NCBI GenBank assembly: GCA_964502735.1
Contig: CAZCYD010000047.1
Location: 1 to 25,121, forward strand
Length of the DNA stretch: 25,121 nt
Reading direction: 5' to 3'
Source: JACKAN01 sp964502735
GTDB taxonomy: Bacteria > Bdellovibrionota > Bdellovibrionia > Bdellovibrionales > UBA1609
Below, piece after piece: positions 1 to 8,204 of this stretch (positions within the stretch are counted from its first letter, which is position 1; every line of letters begins with the position of its first letter). A program made the translations under genes and the position numbers. The notes below the pieces were generated by a model. The model was not told the origin of the DNA. It saw only the letters and a list, made by a program, of their open reading frames with translations, and did no database searches.

Positions 1-84
1 AGAGGAAAAGCGTAGGCGATAGTCTTTCATCTGGAATTTTAAACTTAATTCTAATGATAGTTTGTTGTCTGTTTTGTTTTCCAT
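1..84 (-). CDS. 5' end of a small gene, cut by the window edge
   Basis: A minus-strand reading frame starts with ATG at 84-82 and stays open for all 28 codons to the window edge, beginning MENKTDNKLSLELSLKF. A strong Shine-Dalgarno (GAGGAGG on the minus strand, about 91-97) lies 6 nt before the ATG, which is the main reason to believe the start. It follows the 315-aa gene on the same strand with 56 nt between, so the two may be cotranscribed. Too little is visible to name a family; the visible part is polar and has no signal peptide. Confidence 0.55.
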   Translation of the reverse strand, partial: MENKTDNKLSLELSLKFQMKDYRLRFSS

Positions 85-140
85 TTTTGACCTCCTCTCG
101 CCCTAACCGAAGGGAATGGAGGAGGATCAATAGATGGAAA

Positions 141-1088
141 CTACTCAGATTGATTTCTACTCAAGGAATATTCGTTTAAGTCGGGTGGATGTTCTGGAGT
201 TGGCTGCTGCCCATACAACGATAAGTAGTCAGAGCAAAGTTTATGAGCAGTGTTTTCGAGGAGGATAATGCTGGGGCCTTCCTTGATTAGGCATATAGCA
301 CGCACAACTTTTTCAAGATGGCGCGTGTGCGGGTTATTTGGTCCTTTTGAAATTGGATATCGTGGCGGCTGGAGCCTTTGCTCAATGGAATCGATAATAT
401 TTTTCATCCAATCCAGTTCTGTTTGCGTTAATTCCAGGTCATTCCCTTGATCATCAACTAAAGATCCCATAGAGACGGGTGGTCTGGTATCAGGAGCGCC
501 AGATTCTGTGATAATAACCTTTTTGAGAGAATCGAAATAAAAGTTGTATTTTTCTCCCCACTTTGCTTGAGAAGTCTTTTGCCATACATTAAAAAAATCT
601 CTGAGGTTTAATCCTGAGGTTTTTTCTTCAATTCTTGGGTGAAGCATTTTGAACAATACAAGATGTATAAAATTAGTATCTATAATCTGGGGTGGCGGGC
701 TTGAATTAAACTTAATCAAGTGCCTGACAGTGCTAGCGAGCTTTGAGATTTTTGTTTCAGAAATATGGGCATTAGCAAAATTAAGTAAGAATTGTCCATG
801 AAGCCATGGGTAGGGCCGGATACCAAAGATGTTTAAAAATTGACCGCCAGTACGTCTTTCAAATGGATATTTATAGTACTCAATGATTTTATTTTTAATG
901 GATGTGAAATCCTGGCATTCAGTTTCACGGCACATAAGTTTGGTTAACTGGTGAATTCTCAATGGGTTTGGAAAGGAATCTTTAAGCAATTGGTTTAACT
1001 CAAATCTAAGCCTTTGATCAATCTCAGCCCAGACCTTATAAAGTGGCATTGACCTAATAACAACTTTGTCCGAATATCGTTTTTTCAT
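141..1088 (-). CDS. Hypothetical protein, 315 aa, family not recognised
   Basis: A complete minus-strand frame with ATG start at 1088 and a GGAGA ribosome site 8 nt upstream. The product is a soluble-looking, basic and aromatic-rich protein with no signal peptide or obvious membrane segment. The middle (about residues 80-200) reads like an alpha-helical domain; the C-terminus from about residue 285 is proline-rich and probably disordered. I do not recognise a catalytic motif. It lies 14 nt downstream of the lipoprotein gene on the same strand and is probably in one transcript with it and the PEGA gene. Two short plus-strand frames with good ribosome sites lie antisense to its 3' end (see findings); the length and protein-like composition of this frame make it the better call. 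Confidence 0.7.
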   Translation of the reverse strand: MKKRYSDKVVIRSMPLYKVWAEIDQRLRFELNQLLKDSFPNPLRIHQLTKLMCRETECQDFTSIKNKIIEYYKYPFERRTGGQFLNIFGIRPYPWLHGQFLLNFANAHISETKISKLASTVRHLIKFNSSPPPQIIDTNFIHLVLFKMLHPRIEEKTSGLNLRDFFNVWQKTSQAKWGEKYNFYFDSLKKVIITESGAPDTRPPVSMGSLVDDQGNDLELTQTELDWMKNIIDSIEQRLQPPRYPISKGPNNPHTRHLEKVVRAICLIKEGPSIILLENTAHKLCSDYLSLYGQQPTPEHPPDLNEYSLSRNQSE

Positions 1089-1102
1089 TAAATTTTCTCC
1101 AT

Positions 1103-1990
1103 TTAAAAATTTGTTATATCAATTTCAATCACATCGATAGTGTCATTGTCGCCTTCTGAGAAAATATAAAGGCTGTTAATATGAGTTGTAATTGATAATA
1201 CGTTATACAGACTCTTGTATGTCGAAGTCGGAAGTTTGGCCCAACCCAGAGAATAATCATTGAGATTAATTTTCCAGATGTATGTGCCAATAACAGCCCA
1301 AAGCGTATTATCTTTTAAGATGAGGGACTTGGTACTTGAAAAAAAACTGGTTACTGATCCTAACGAGACGCTTTCAGTGTCATCCGTTATAATATTTTGA
1401 TCTATAGCTAAAACACTCAGGTTTCCTGATTTTATAAAATATAAGTCATCGTCCCTAGCCCCTCCGACGCTGTAGTTTGTTGAATACCCTTTGTAGACTC
1501 CTGTGTTAATAGGTGATTTTTCGTTGCAAGTTTCAATATCGAAAACTCTGAACGAGAGTGTATAGGAAGAGCTTTCGATGACTAGATCATTATTGTAGAA
1601 GTTAAAGCTTCTGCCAAAGTTATTGTCTGACAAAAAACTACAGACTAATTCAAAGTTGTTAGCAGAAAGATCACTTTGATAGACTTCGTATTTGTATATG
1701 CTTGAGCTGACCTTGTTTTGTACATAGAAATAGTAAGTTGAGTCTTTGGTTCGGACGTCATAAAGAGTCAAACTTGAATCAAGGGATAAATTTCTAAAAC
1801 TTTTTATACTCATATACCCCGAAGTTGAGTCTATTGTTGTATTGTCATTGTTTGATGGATCGCCTGGACCATTGTTCGTTGGGATACATTGGTCGCCATC
1901 GCAAATCTCTAGAGATGTTTCAGGCTCCTGACATCCAAGTAGCAGTAGACTGAAAATTATCAGAAATAAATTTGTCTTAAGGGAAAACAA
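1103..1990 (-). CDS. Predicted lipoprotein, 295 aa, possible beta-propeller
   Basis: The N-terminus is a classic lipoprotein signal: MFSLKTN, a hydrophobic stretch and the lipobox LLLGC with the acylated Cys at residue 20. A linker rich in Asp, Asn, Gly and Pro follows (about 21-55), holding a small CDGDQC element. The rest is beta-rich with repeated Tyr/Ser/Asp motifs and could be a beta-propeller; that is inference from composition only. The start is TTG (1990-1988) behind a strong AGGAGGG site, and the gene overlaps the 3' end of the PEGA gene by 14 nt, so translation is probably coupled. It is likely anchored in the outer or inner membrane facing the periplasm, perhaps working with the PEGA protein. 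Function unknown. Confidence 0.75.
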   Translation of the reverse strand: MFSLKTNLFLIIFSLLLLGCQEPETSLEICDGDQCIPTNNGPGDPSNNDNTTIDSTSGYMSIKSFRNLSLDSSLTLYDVRTKDSTYYFYVQNKVSSSIYKYEVYQSDLSANNFELVCSFLSDNNFGRSFNFYNNDLVIESSSYTLSFRVFDIETCNEKSPINTGVYKGYSTNYSVGGARDDDLYFIKSGNLSVLAIDQNIITDDTESVSLGSVTSFFSSTKSLILKDNTLWAVIGTYIWKINLNDYSLGWAKLPTSTYKSLYNVLSITTHINSLYIFSEGDNDTIDVIEIDITNF

Positions 1991-3650
1991 AATAGAACCC
2001 TCCTGTTATAGACTCAAATTTCTTATTGTTAGGCATTTCATATTGGAAATATGTAAGTTTCCATTCAAAATTACGAGAAGCCTCTGATTTTCCAAAACTG
2101 ATACCGTTGCGACGTTGGTTTAAGACATAGCTAAAATTTAAGTCTTGTTCGTAAGTATGAGTGATGTAACCCGCCTCCCAGGCAACGAAATAAGAGTCAT
2201 CTGCGGAGGAAAAATAAACTGGTAGGCCGTACCTTATCCCGTAACCAGAAATATCATATCCACTGGTGGAGCCATTTTCGTAATCAGAAGAAGAAAATCC
2301 ATAGTCTAAGCTTGCTGATGTAAAGGCTCCTATATGACCAAAGGGTCTATATTCCATTGAAAAACCAAGGCTATAATATCCACTATTTTTTAAAAGATTG
2401 TTTGTTGGGCTTGAAGTTTCTACGAAGAGCGAAGGTTTCCATCTATATGAGTGCTCAGGTCTTTGGTGATCCAAAAGATTACTTATTGATAAATTCTTTT
2501 GCGGTGATGTCGGTTCTCTCTTAGGTTCAGCTTCCAATTCGACAATACCAAAGTGCTTTTGCTCATTGGGCATAAATGAAAAAACAACTTCTTTTTCGAG
2601 AAAACCATCTTTTTTTAAGGCAATGATGTGTCTTCCAACTTCTACAGCAACTATTTCTGGAGGTGTTTTTGTTGTTAGGCCGACATACTCTCCATCAATA
2701 TAAATACTTGCACCAGTTGGATTAGAATTTATTGAAAACTGGGTCTGCTTATAAGGGAGATCGACCTGAATGTTTTGTTTTTGATCTTTTAGTCCACGAA
2801 TTGTTCTCTGAACAGTTTCGGTGAATTTATGCACCAATTTTAATTCATAAGATTGGTGTGAGAGCAAACTCACGTTATACAATGGGGTCATCCCAATGAA
2901 TTTGCCATTGATGTAAGCCTTAACTTTTGAGGGCGTTGAGTCTATTTCAAAAAAGCTTTTTGCGGGAGTTAAAGTCTTCTTAACATTTACTTTCGCACCT
3001 GAACCAATTAAGACTTCTTCGCGAATCGAGTTATATTTCATGTGGTCTAAAAGGATGGTGTATTTTCCAACGGGGAGCCCTCTGAGAACCACAGGAGTGA
3101 CACCCCATCTTTGATTGTTTAAGTAGACTTCAGCACCTGCCGGACTGGTTTCTATTTGAATAATTGTATCATGTGATTTGCTGATATCACCAATTGTTGA
3201 AAGTCGCTCGGTGCTGGTTTTTAACTTATTCAACCTTAGTTTTTCAATAAGGATCGCTTTTTTACTGTATCTAAACTTTAAGTATAGATATTTTTTATCA
3301 TTTCTCTTGGATACATAAGAGTCAATTTGTTCAAAATCTTTTAAAAAAACGCGCTTTGATTGCTCCCTATTTCTTAAGGTAAGGGCTTTATCGTTGAGTG
3401 TGTTATAATAATCCGATTCATAGCTGGTGTAGACTCCGTAATTCTCCTTGATGGCCTGTTTGTACGCGTCTGTGGTGGCATTTTCAAAAGACTTAGACTC
3501 ATCAACATTTTCATCTATCGTGCTGCGACCCACATAATACTTATAATGAGCATCTTCATTTTGATGTTCATACAGCCAGTCTGGCTCTGCAAGAGCCAAT
3601 GATCCATGTGCCAGGGTTATTATTAATATTAAAAGTTTAAGTCGTTGCAT
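1977..3650 (-). CDS. Secreted triple-PEGA-repeat protein with LPP20-like N-domain and barrel-like C-domain
   Basis: A signal peptide (about residues 1-21, cleavage after LALA) is followed by an LPP20-like domain starting PDWL (about 23-140). Then come three PEGA repeats at about 163-226, 232-296 and 304-370, each with the SxPxGAxVYxxGxxxGxTP pattern; the middle copy is the most diverged. PEGA domains are beta-sandwich surface or periplasmic modules, often thought to bind envelope or cell-wall partners. The last 150 residues (about 405-557) alternate aromatic and polar residues, like a small outer-membrane beta-barrel, and end FYFVFP. ATG start at 3650; no clear Shine-Dalgarno. It heads a minus-strand unit with the lipoprotein and the 315-aa gene, and is divergent from the NlpC/P60 gene, with a palindromic site between. 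The PEGA call is firm; the LPP20 and barrel calls are inference. Confidence 0.85.
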   Translation of the reverse strand: MQRLKLLILIITLAHGSLALAEPDWLYEHQNEDAHYKYYVGRSTIDENVDESKSFENATTDAYKQAIKENYGVYTSYESDYYNTLNDKALTLRNREQSKRVFLKDFEQIDSYVSKRNDKKYLYLKFRYSKKAILIEKLRLNKLKTSTERLSTIGDISKSHDTIIQIETSPAGAEVYLNNQRWGVTPVVLRGLPVGKYTILLDHMKYNSIREEVLIGSGAKVNVKKTLTPAKSFFEIDSTPSKVKAYINGKFIGMTPLYNVSLLSHQSYELKLVHKFTETVQRTIRGLKDQKQNIQVDLPYKQTQFSINSNPTGASIYIDGEYVGLTTKTPPEIVAVEVGRHIIALKKDGFLEKEVVFSFMPNEQKHFGIVELEAEPKREPTSPQKNLSISNLLDHQRPEHSYRWKPSLFVETSSPTNNLLKNSGYYSLGFSMEYRPFGHIGAFTSASLDYGFSSSDYENGSTSGYDISGYGIRYGLPVYFSSADDSYFVAWEAGYITHTYEQDLNFSYVLNQRRNGISFGKSEASRNFEWKLTYFQYEMPNNKKFESITGGFYFVFP

Positions 3651-3674
3651 ATTTATAATTTAAATGAGGTCGAA

Positions 3675-3750
3675 GACAAATTAGGTCCATCCAGTTATTG
3701 AGCTATATTGAGACGTTTTGACGTTATCGAGTTCATGGACCTAATTTGTC
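3675..3750. promoter_or_regulatory. 16+16 bp perfect inverted repeat between divergent genes (likely operator pair)
   Basis: GACAAATTAGGTCCAT at 3675-3690 and its exact reverse complement at 3735-3750 are separated by 44 nt. They sit between the start of the PEGA gene (minus) and the NlpC/P60 gene (plus). Each arm contains TAATTT when read towards its own gene, a plausible -10 box. The arrangement fits one regulator or sigma factor acting on both promoters. The 44-nt loop and lack of a U-run argue against a terminator. Confidence 0.6.
3718..3747 (+). promoter_or_regulatory. Candidate promoter of the NlpC/P60 gene
   Basis: TTGACG (3718-3723) and TAATTT (3742-3747) are spaced by 18 nt, a sigma70-like pair, with the -10 inside the right arm of the inverted repeat. 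The predicted start of transcription leaves a leader of about 45 nt before ATG 3800. The minus-strand counterpart has the same TAATTT but no good -35, so the plus-strand promoter looks stronger. Confidence 0.4.
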
Positions 3751-3799
3751 GCTGATGGAGGATAAATTTATACCAATGAACCTTAATGGAGGGAAAATT

Positions 3800-4933
3800 A
3801 TGAACAATAAACTATTTGTTTGGATGACAATACTTTTCGGGGTTACCGCCTGTACAACGACCCCAGATACACGAATAGATCAAAACTACGATGAAATTGT
3901 AGAACACCAAAGCGAAGTTCAAAAGATGAGCAAGATATTAGAAGCCAGTCACTCAGAAGAGCCTGAGTTTGTGACAGCACTACTTGATAGTTGGGATTGT
4001 GGCGATAGTTTGTGCGTGGTTGGAAGAGCCGAAATCGAGTCCGATGATGCGTCTCCATTTTCATGTCTTGAAGTAAGTAAATTAGCTGCGAGAGCAAATT
4101 TGTTGGCAAATGTTAAGACAGATCTTTCAAGGCGGGTTATCCATGGAATGTCGGGGACCACTTTGTCTAGGCAAAAGTTAGAGGCCATTACAACATCAGG
4201 TTTTACGGTGAAAAATGTAAGCAATATTCGTATGTCAAAGAATTACTATCGAAAACTATTAAAAGACGTATCTGGTTCACCTGTAGCTGTTTACCAATGT
4301 TATTCGGTGGCCAGTCTTAGCAAAAGGTATCTAAAAAGACTGATTGAAAAAGAAGCTGAAAAAGAAATGAATTCGACAGAATCAAATGAGTTCAAATCTC
4401 AGATTGACCGCATTTGGGAGTCTCTTTTCAAATTAGACTCACCAGGAGCAGATGAAACGGCATCAGTGAACAGTTCAAATCATTTTGATTCTTATCGGGA
4501 TATTAGAGAAAGTGCAGTAAAAGTAGCAAAAGCATTTCAAGGGCTGCCGTATCAATTAGGTGGTGATATCTCAGATGGTTCTCTAGATTGCAGCAACTTC
4601 ACAAGACTCATTTATCAAAGTATTGGATTCAGTTTACCAAGAATTAGCCCTGATCAATTTCAAGATTCACGGGGAGTTTCAGTAAGAGGTGGATATGAAA
4701 AAGGTGATCTGCTTTTCTTTAATGGATCTTTACGGCCCAGAAACGAAGTTAGTCATGTGGCAATGTATATTGGCGATGGTTATATGATTCATGCAAATGG
4801 AAACTCTCGAAAAATCACCATTGACAATTTAAGTGAGGACTACTGGCAGGAGAGATTAATGGGTGCAAAAAGATTTATAACAACAGGTAATTTTCCCAAT
4901 TTGAGAAATAGAAAAATAGTTAGTCAAAATTGA
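3800..4933 (+). CDS. NlpC/P60 peptidoglycan hydrolase lipoprotein
   Basis: The 377-aa product begins with a lipoprotein signal (MNNKLFVW..., lipobox GVTAC, Cys18). A middle region (about 45-190) resembles LPP20-type domains. The C-terminal third (about 235-365) is an NlpC/P60 cysteine peptidase: catalytic Cys264 in DCSNF, His319 in SHVAMYIG and third-position His331 in MIHA. These enzymes cut peptide stems of peptidoglycan (D-Glu-diaminopimelate type bonds). The start at 3800 was chosen because the signal peptide begins there and AATGGAGGG precedes it; upstream in-frame codons would spoil the signal. It is divergent from the PEGA gene, which also carries an LPP20-like domain, suggesting a shared envelope role. 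The WYL gene follows after 46 nt on the same strand, so some read-through is possible. Confidence 0.9.
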   Translation: MNNKLFVWMTILFGVTACTTTPDTRIDQNYDEIVEHQSEVQKMSKILEASHSEEPEFVTALLDSWDCGDSLCVVGRAEIESDDASPFSCLEVSKLAARANLLANVKTDLSRRVIHGMSGTTLSRQKLEAITTSGFTVKNVSNIRMSKNYYRKLLKDVSGSPVAVYQCYSVASLSKRYLKRLIEKEAEKEMNSTESNEFKSQIDRIWESLFKLDSPGADETASVNSSNHFDSYRDIRESAVKVAKAFQGLPYQLGGDISDGSLDCSNFTRLIYQSIGFSLPRISPDQFQDSRGVSVRGGYEKGDLLFFNGSLRPRNEVSHVAMYIGDGYMIHANGNSRKITIDNLSEDYWQERLMGAKRFITTGNFPNLRNRKIVSQN

Positions 4934-4979
4934 ATGAAAACTGTGAAACATAATAGTTCATGTAAGTGGAGAGTTGATC

Positions 4980-6080
4980 ATGGAAATAAAACGTGGACAT
5001 ATATATGAGCGAGCACCGTGTCACGAGCTACAGACCAACATCGTGAGTGCCGATAGACCAGATATGGCTAGAAATGACTCATCAATTAGATTGTTCAAGG
5101 TTTTGCATTACTTAGAAACTTCTAAGTACGGTTTAACTATTAACGAACTACTTAAAAAACTCGAAGACTTGGACAACATAAAGGTCTCTAGGAAAACGGT
5201 TGAAAGAGATGTTGAATGCATTCGTGATGCACATTTTGACTTAGAAAGTGAAAAAACAACAGACGGCCAACGCTGGAAAGTAAAGCCTTTAACACAGTTA
5301 AATAAAAACATTGTTTTTACCTACAAAGAAATCATGGCTCATTACTTGGCTAGAAAATATTTAGACCATTTAAAAGGCAGCCCATTGTATGAAGATCTCG
5401 ACAAATTTTTTACTAAGCTTGAAAAATTATTTGGAACGAACTGTGAAGCCTTTAGTGAGTTTGAGCAAAATATGCAGTTCAAGCCTAAAATGACCTGGCA
5501 TAATAGCGTGCCCGCAGATGTGTTGGATACCGTCTATGAAGCGCTGGAAGAAGGACATTCTTTAAAGTTTGAATACAAAGCCGAGGCGGGAGAAAACGCA
5601 GGAGAATTTGCAATTCGCCATGTGGGGCCTGAATGCCTGTATTTTGCCGATGCGGGTGTTTACCTTATCGCAAAGGATCTTAGCAAAAATGAGCCGAGAA
5701 CTTATGCTTTAGCGAGAATGAAAAACATTGAGGATAATCATGAATATCCTTATGACAGAGAGGGTATAACCCCAGGGGAGCTGTTCAAAAATTCAATTGG
5801 TGTCTTAAACACAGGAGATACTCAGGAAGTTGAGATTCTTTTGACTGGGCCAATCGCAAAATACATCTCAGAGCGTAAGTGGCATGAGTCCCAAAAAATC
5901 ATCCAGCGTAGTGACGGTACACATCTTGTTATGAATGTAAAAGTGAATGATGAGCTTGTTCGTTGGGTCTTGGGCCTAGGGGAGTCCGCAATAGTTTTAA
6001 AATCTGATAAACTGAAAGATATGGTAATTGATGCCATAGATGCACTTTCTAAAAATTATAAAATAAGAGAGAGTGCATAA
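4980..6080 (+). CDS. WYL-domain transcriptional regulator, 366 aa
   Basis: The order is N-terminal winged HTH (about 33-100, with KVSRKTVERDVECIRD as the recognition part), a WYL domain (about 175-250, VYL at 227-229 in place of W-Y-L, followed by RTYALARM) and a C-terminal WCX-like extension (about 282-355). WYL regulators bind nucleic-acid or nucleotide ligands and often control phage-defence and DNA-damage genes, for example BrxR of BREX loci. ATG at 4980 is preceded by GTGGAGAG with 6-7 nt spacing; the TTG two codons earlier overlaps that site and is less likely. The next gene starts 2 nt after the stop, so it leads an operon and probably autoregulates it. The first 30 residues have no obvious domain. 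Confidence 0.88.
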   Translation: MEIKRGHIYERAPCHELQTNIVSADRPDMARNDSSIRLFKVLHYLETSKYGLTINELLKKLEDLDNIKVSRKTVERDVECIRDAHFDLESEKTTDGQRWKVKPLTQLNKNIVFTYKEIMAHYLARKYLDHLKGSPLYEDLDKFFTKLEKLFGTNCEAFSEFEQNMQFKPKMTWHNSVPADVLDTVYEALEEGHSLKFEYKAEAGENAGEFAIRHVGPECLYFADAGVYLIAKDLSKNEPRTYALARMKNIEDNHEYPYDREGITPGELFKNSIGVLNTGDTQEVEILLTGPIAKYISERKWHESQKIIQRSDGTHLVMNVKVNDELVRWVLGLGESAIVLKSDKLKDMVIDAIDALSKNYKIRESA

Positions 6081-6082
6081 AA

Positions 6083-6319
6083 ATGGGTGTGCCAAAAGAG
6101 ATTGAAGAATCATTTGAAATTGTCGATGTTTCTGAAGTAAATCCTGATGAGGAGTTGGCCACTAGGGTTATTTTAATGAAGTCGGAGTTGAGATACGCTG
6201 TAATAGTTGAGGAAGTAAAGCACCCAGAGACATATACGAAAAAGTATTTTAACTCTGAAAAAGAAGCTAGATCATATTTTGACTATGCGGTTGAATCAAT
6301 TGCTTCAGATGTTGAATAG
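6083..6319 (+). CDS. Small acidic hypothetical protein, 78 aa
   Basis: The ATG lies 2 nt after the WYL stop codon, so translation is probably coupled. The product is acidic, with no signal peptide or membrane segment, and looks like a single alpha/beta domain (strands near residues 28-45, then a helix over EKEARSYFDYAVESIA). I do not recognise the family. Its place between a defence-type regulator and a nuclease would fit a partner or inhibitor of the nuclease, but nothing in the sequence proves this. Confidence 0.7.
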   Translation: MGVPKEIEESFEIVDVSEVNPDEELATRVILMKSELRYAVIVEEVKHPETYTKKYFNSEKEARSYFDYAVESIASDVE

Positions 6320-6348
6320 ATCGAAGGTATTTTTTAGGAGAAAACTGT

Positions 6349-7317
6349 GTGAGTGCAAAAGCCATAAAAAAGGAACGAAAAAAGAGAACTACATTAGATC
6401 CCAATTATAAATGGGACACAAAATCGAATGAGTTGGCTTACTATTGCTTTAGGGTGATCGAAGAATTTGGTTTAGAAAATAAAATAGCTCTTGCCAATAA
6501 GCTTAAGGTTCGATTATCGCAGCTCGACAATCGTATACAGCACTATAAATCTTTAATATTAAAATCTAACAATGTGAGCGCTCGCCCTTCAAAAGAAGTG
6601 GTGGATATTTTTAATTCAAATGAAAGTGTTTCTGATGCAATTTGCTTAAATCGGTTAAAATTATATTTACAATCAAATTATATTCCAACTGGACTTGATG
6701 AAGAGATTGAGACCGTAGAAATTGAAAAAGTCTCCAGTATAATAGACCTATCAAACCTTGATAGTCTCTACAAAGAATATTGGTTAAATCAGGTCAAATA
6801 TCAAAAATCTGATTTATCAGAATTAGAGTGGGAAAATTTTCTAAAATTAACTAGTACCATGAATATAAAAACCAGGGGTATAAAAATCGAGAAACGGATC
6901 ATAGAAAAAAATGGATATTTTGACTCCAAAAGATATGAAGAAGGTGATGCATGGTTGCCGAATCAAAACGGTGAAAGAACTGAAGATGACTTGGAAATTA
7001 AAACTTCCTTTATTACTCCTTTAAGGGGTTCAAGTGTTTCTATCGCAGGCATCAGGCTGTGGGAAGAAAAAGTAAAATTCTATCTGTTGATAGTTGTTGA
7101 TTTAAGAAATATCGAGAAAGGTCCAGTTTCCCACTTTATGTGGGTACCAAAAGAAGAAATGAAGAAGCATGAGGAGAATGGAAAATTAACGATTATTAAT
7201 ATGAAAAAAACAGCAGCGAAAAATAATATTAATATACCTAAGGGCTTGTGTTTAAATGATTCTGAGTTATCGGACTGGGTGAAAAAATATCCTGTATCAG
7301 TTAACTTTAAATGTTGA
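6349..7317 (+). CDS. Putative restriction-type endonuclease (HTH/SANT-like N-domain + PD-(D/E)XK)
   Basis: A 322-aa protein. Residues about 20-90 resemble the N-terminal DNA-binding module seen in HNH and other restriction proteins: a KW start, an LANKLKVRLSQLDNRIQHYKSL helix pair, then S-R-P-S-K-E-V-V-D-I-F. The C-terminal part fits a PD-(D/E)XK fold: Asp200 in EEGDAW, then Glu216-x-Lys218 in DLEIKTS, then a hydrophobic strand KFYLLIVVDL (about 243-252) and a strand plus VPKEEM. The start is GTG at 6349 with TAGGAG 8 nt upstream. No DNA methyltransferase is in the window, so if it is a nuclease it either reads modified DNA or depends on a distant methylase. The nuclease call is inference from motif order; the gene itself is secure. 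Confidence 0.7.
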   Translation: MSAKAIKKERKKRTTLDPNYKWDTKSNELAYYCFRVIEEFGLENKIALANKLKVRLSQLDNRIQHYKSLILKSNNVSARPSKEVVDIFNSNESVSDAICLNRLKLYLQSNYIPTGLDEEIETVEIEKVSSIIDLSNLDSLYKEYWLNQVKYQKSDLSELEWENFLKLTSTMNIKTRGIKIEKRIIEKNGYFDSKRYEEGDAWLPNQNGERTEDDLEIKTSFITPLRGSSVSIAGIRLWEEKVKFYLLIVVDLRNIEKGPVSHFMWVPKEEMKKHEENGKLTIINMKKTAAKNNINIPKGLCLNDSELSDWVKKYPVSVNFKC

Positions 7318-7326
7318 GGTTGATGA

Positions 7327-7608
7327 ATGACGAGAACAAAAATTTTAGAGGTGAGGCCATATTATAGAATCAAGTTAAGTGACTTGGAGGGGTTGAGTGA
7401 TGAGGATTTTGTAGTTATTGAAGTACGGAGTCCATCGCCTGAAAAAATCAAGGTCAGAGTCAAACATATTCGTGATAGGTACGAACGTGGTATTGGTACG
7501 CCAGGCGGCAAACCTTCAATAGATTGGTTAAATAATGGAGAGCATAAATCTACAAAAGGTATACCTGCGTGGCTTAAACATTGTGCTAAAGAAAAATCTG
7601 GGAATTAA
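7327..7608 (+). CDS. Small basic hypothetical protein, 93 aa
   Basis: The ATG is 9 nt after the nuclease stop, with a TGAGG ribosome site that overlaps that stop codon. The product is basic, with an N-terminal beta-rich half (about residues 7-47) and a C-terminal half rich in Lys, Gly and Trp (IDWLNNGEH, GIPAWLKHCAKE). It may bind nucleic acid, but no named domain is recognised. Its neighbours on both sides are nuclease-like, and the operon spacing suggests it belongs to the same system. Confidence 0.65.
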   Translation: MTRTKILEVRPYYRIKLSDLEGLSDEDFVVIEVRSPSPEKIKVRVKHIRDRYERGIGTPGGKPSIDWLNNGEHKSTKGIPAWLKHCAKEKSGN

Positions 7609-7611
7609 ACT

Positions 7612-8148
7612 GTGAGCGCATCAAAAAAATTATTAGACATCATTTCTAGATACAAAGATTTTAAAAAGATAAACTCTACCAGAGATTTAAAAGGCTATAA
7701 TCTTATCACCTATTGCGTAATTCAAGGAGATAATATTCTAACTATTGGCTCTGGTGAAGTGAAGAGACTTAAGACATTGATGGGGAATAAAGGCTCTCAT
7801 AATAAAGCGCCAATTATTGGCCTCTGTAATCGCATTTATAAATCAAATATTGAGTTTTATATTTGTGGCTATACAAAAGGGCAAGGTAGTTTTTCTCTTG
7901 AAGAGAGAGCCTTACAGTCCAAATTTGGAGAAGTAAATATTGATGGGCATAAAGAGTATAAGTCATCTATGATTTATCTCAGGGAGAAATTAGAGATTAT
8001 TGATAATCCAGTTTTAAGTGTATTGCTAGACCTTATGGAAACCCATGGAGACATTTTACAACATTCGTTAAATACTCCATCTACTGGTCAGCTAGTCGAA
8101 GACTTGTTTAAAGGGTACTGGAAGAAATCGAACAAAATAAAAGATTAG
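7612..8148 (+). CDS. Hypothetical protein with possible GIY-YIG nuclease fold, 178 aa
   Basis: The GTG start is 3 nt after the previous stop. Residues about 30-107 follow the GIY-YIG order: strand NLITYCVIQG, strand NILTIGSGE in place of YIG (TIG at 44-46), Arg52 in VKRL, a helix, strand IEFYICGY, and Glu97/98 in SLEERAL in place of the catalytic glutamate. GIY-YIG enzymes include some restriction nucleases and homing or repair nucleases. The match is weak: both signature tripeptides are degenerate, so it could be a catalytically dead relative or an unrelated alpha/beta fold. It is the last gene of the WYL-led group; 176 nt without a clear gene follow before the insertion. Confidence 0.6.
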   Translation: MSASKKLLDIISRYKDFKKINSTRDLKGYNLITYCVIQGDNILTIGSGEVKRLKTLMGNKGSHNKAPIIGLCNRIYKSNIEFYICGYTKGQGSFSLEERALQSKFGEVNIDGHKEYKSSMIYLREKLEIIDNPVLSVLLDLMETHGDILQHSLNTPSTGQLVEDLFKGYWKKSNKIKD

Positions 8149-8204
8149 ATAGTCCTCAAATAGGCCAATTTAGTGTTCTATGATTTTCCAAAAACTCAGA
8201 GTGC

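Noticed and set aside
3843..4224. Minus-strand frames inside the NlpC/P60 gene
   Set aside because: Shadows of a gene with clear domains and catalytic residues.
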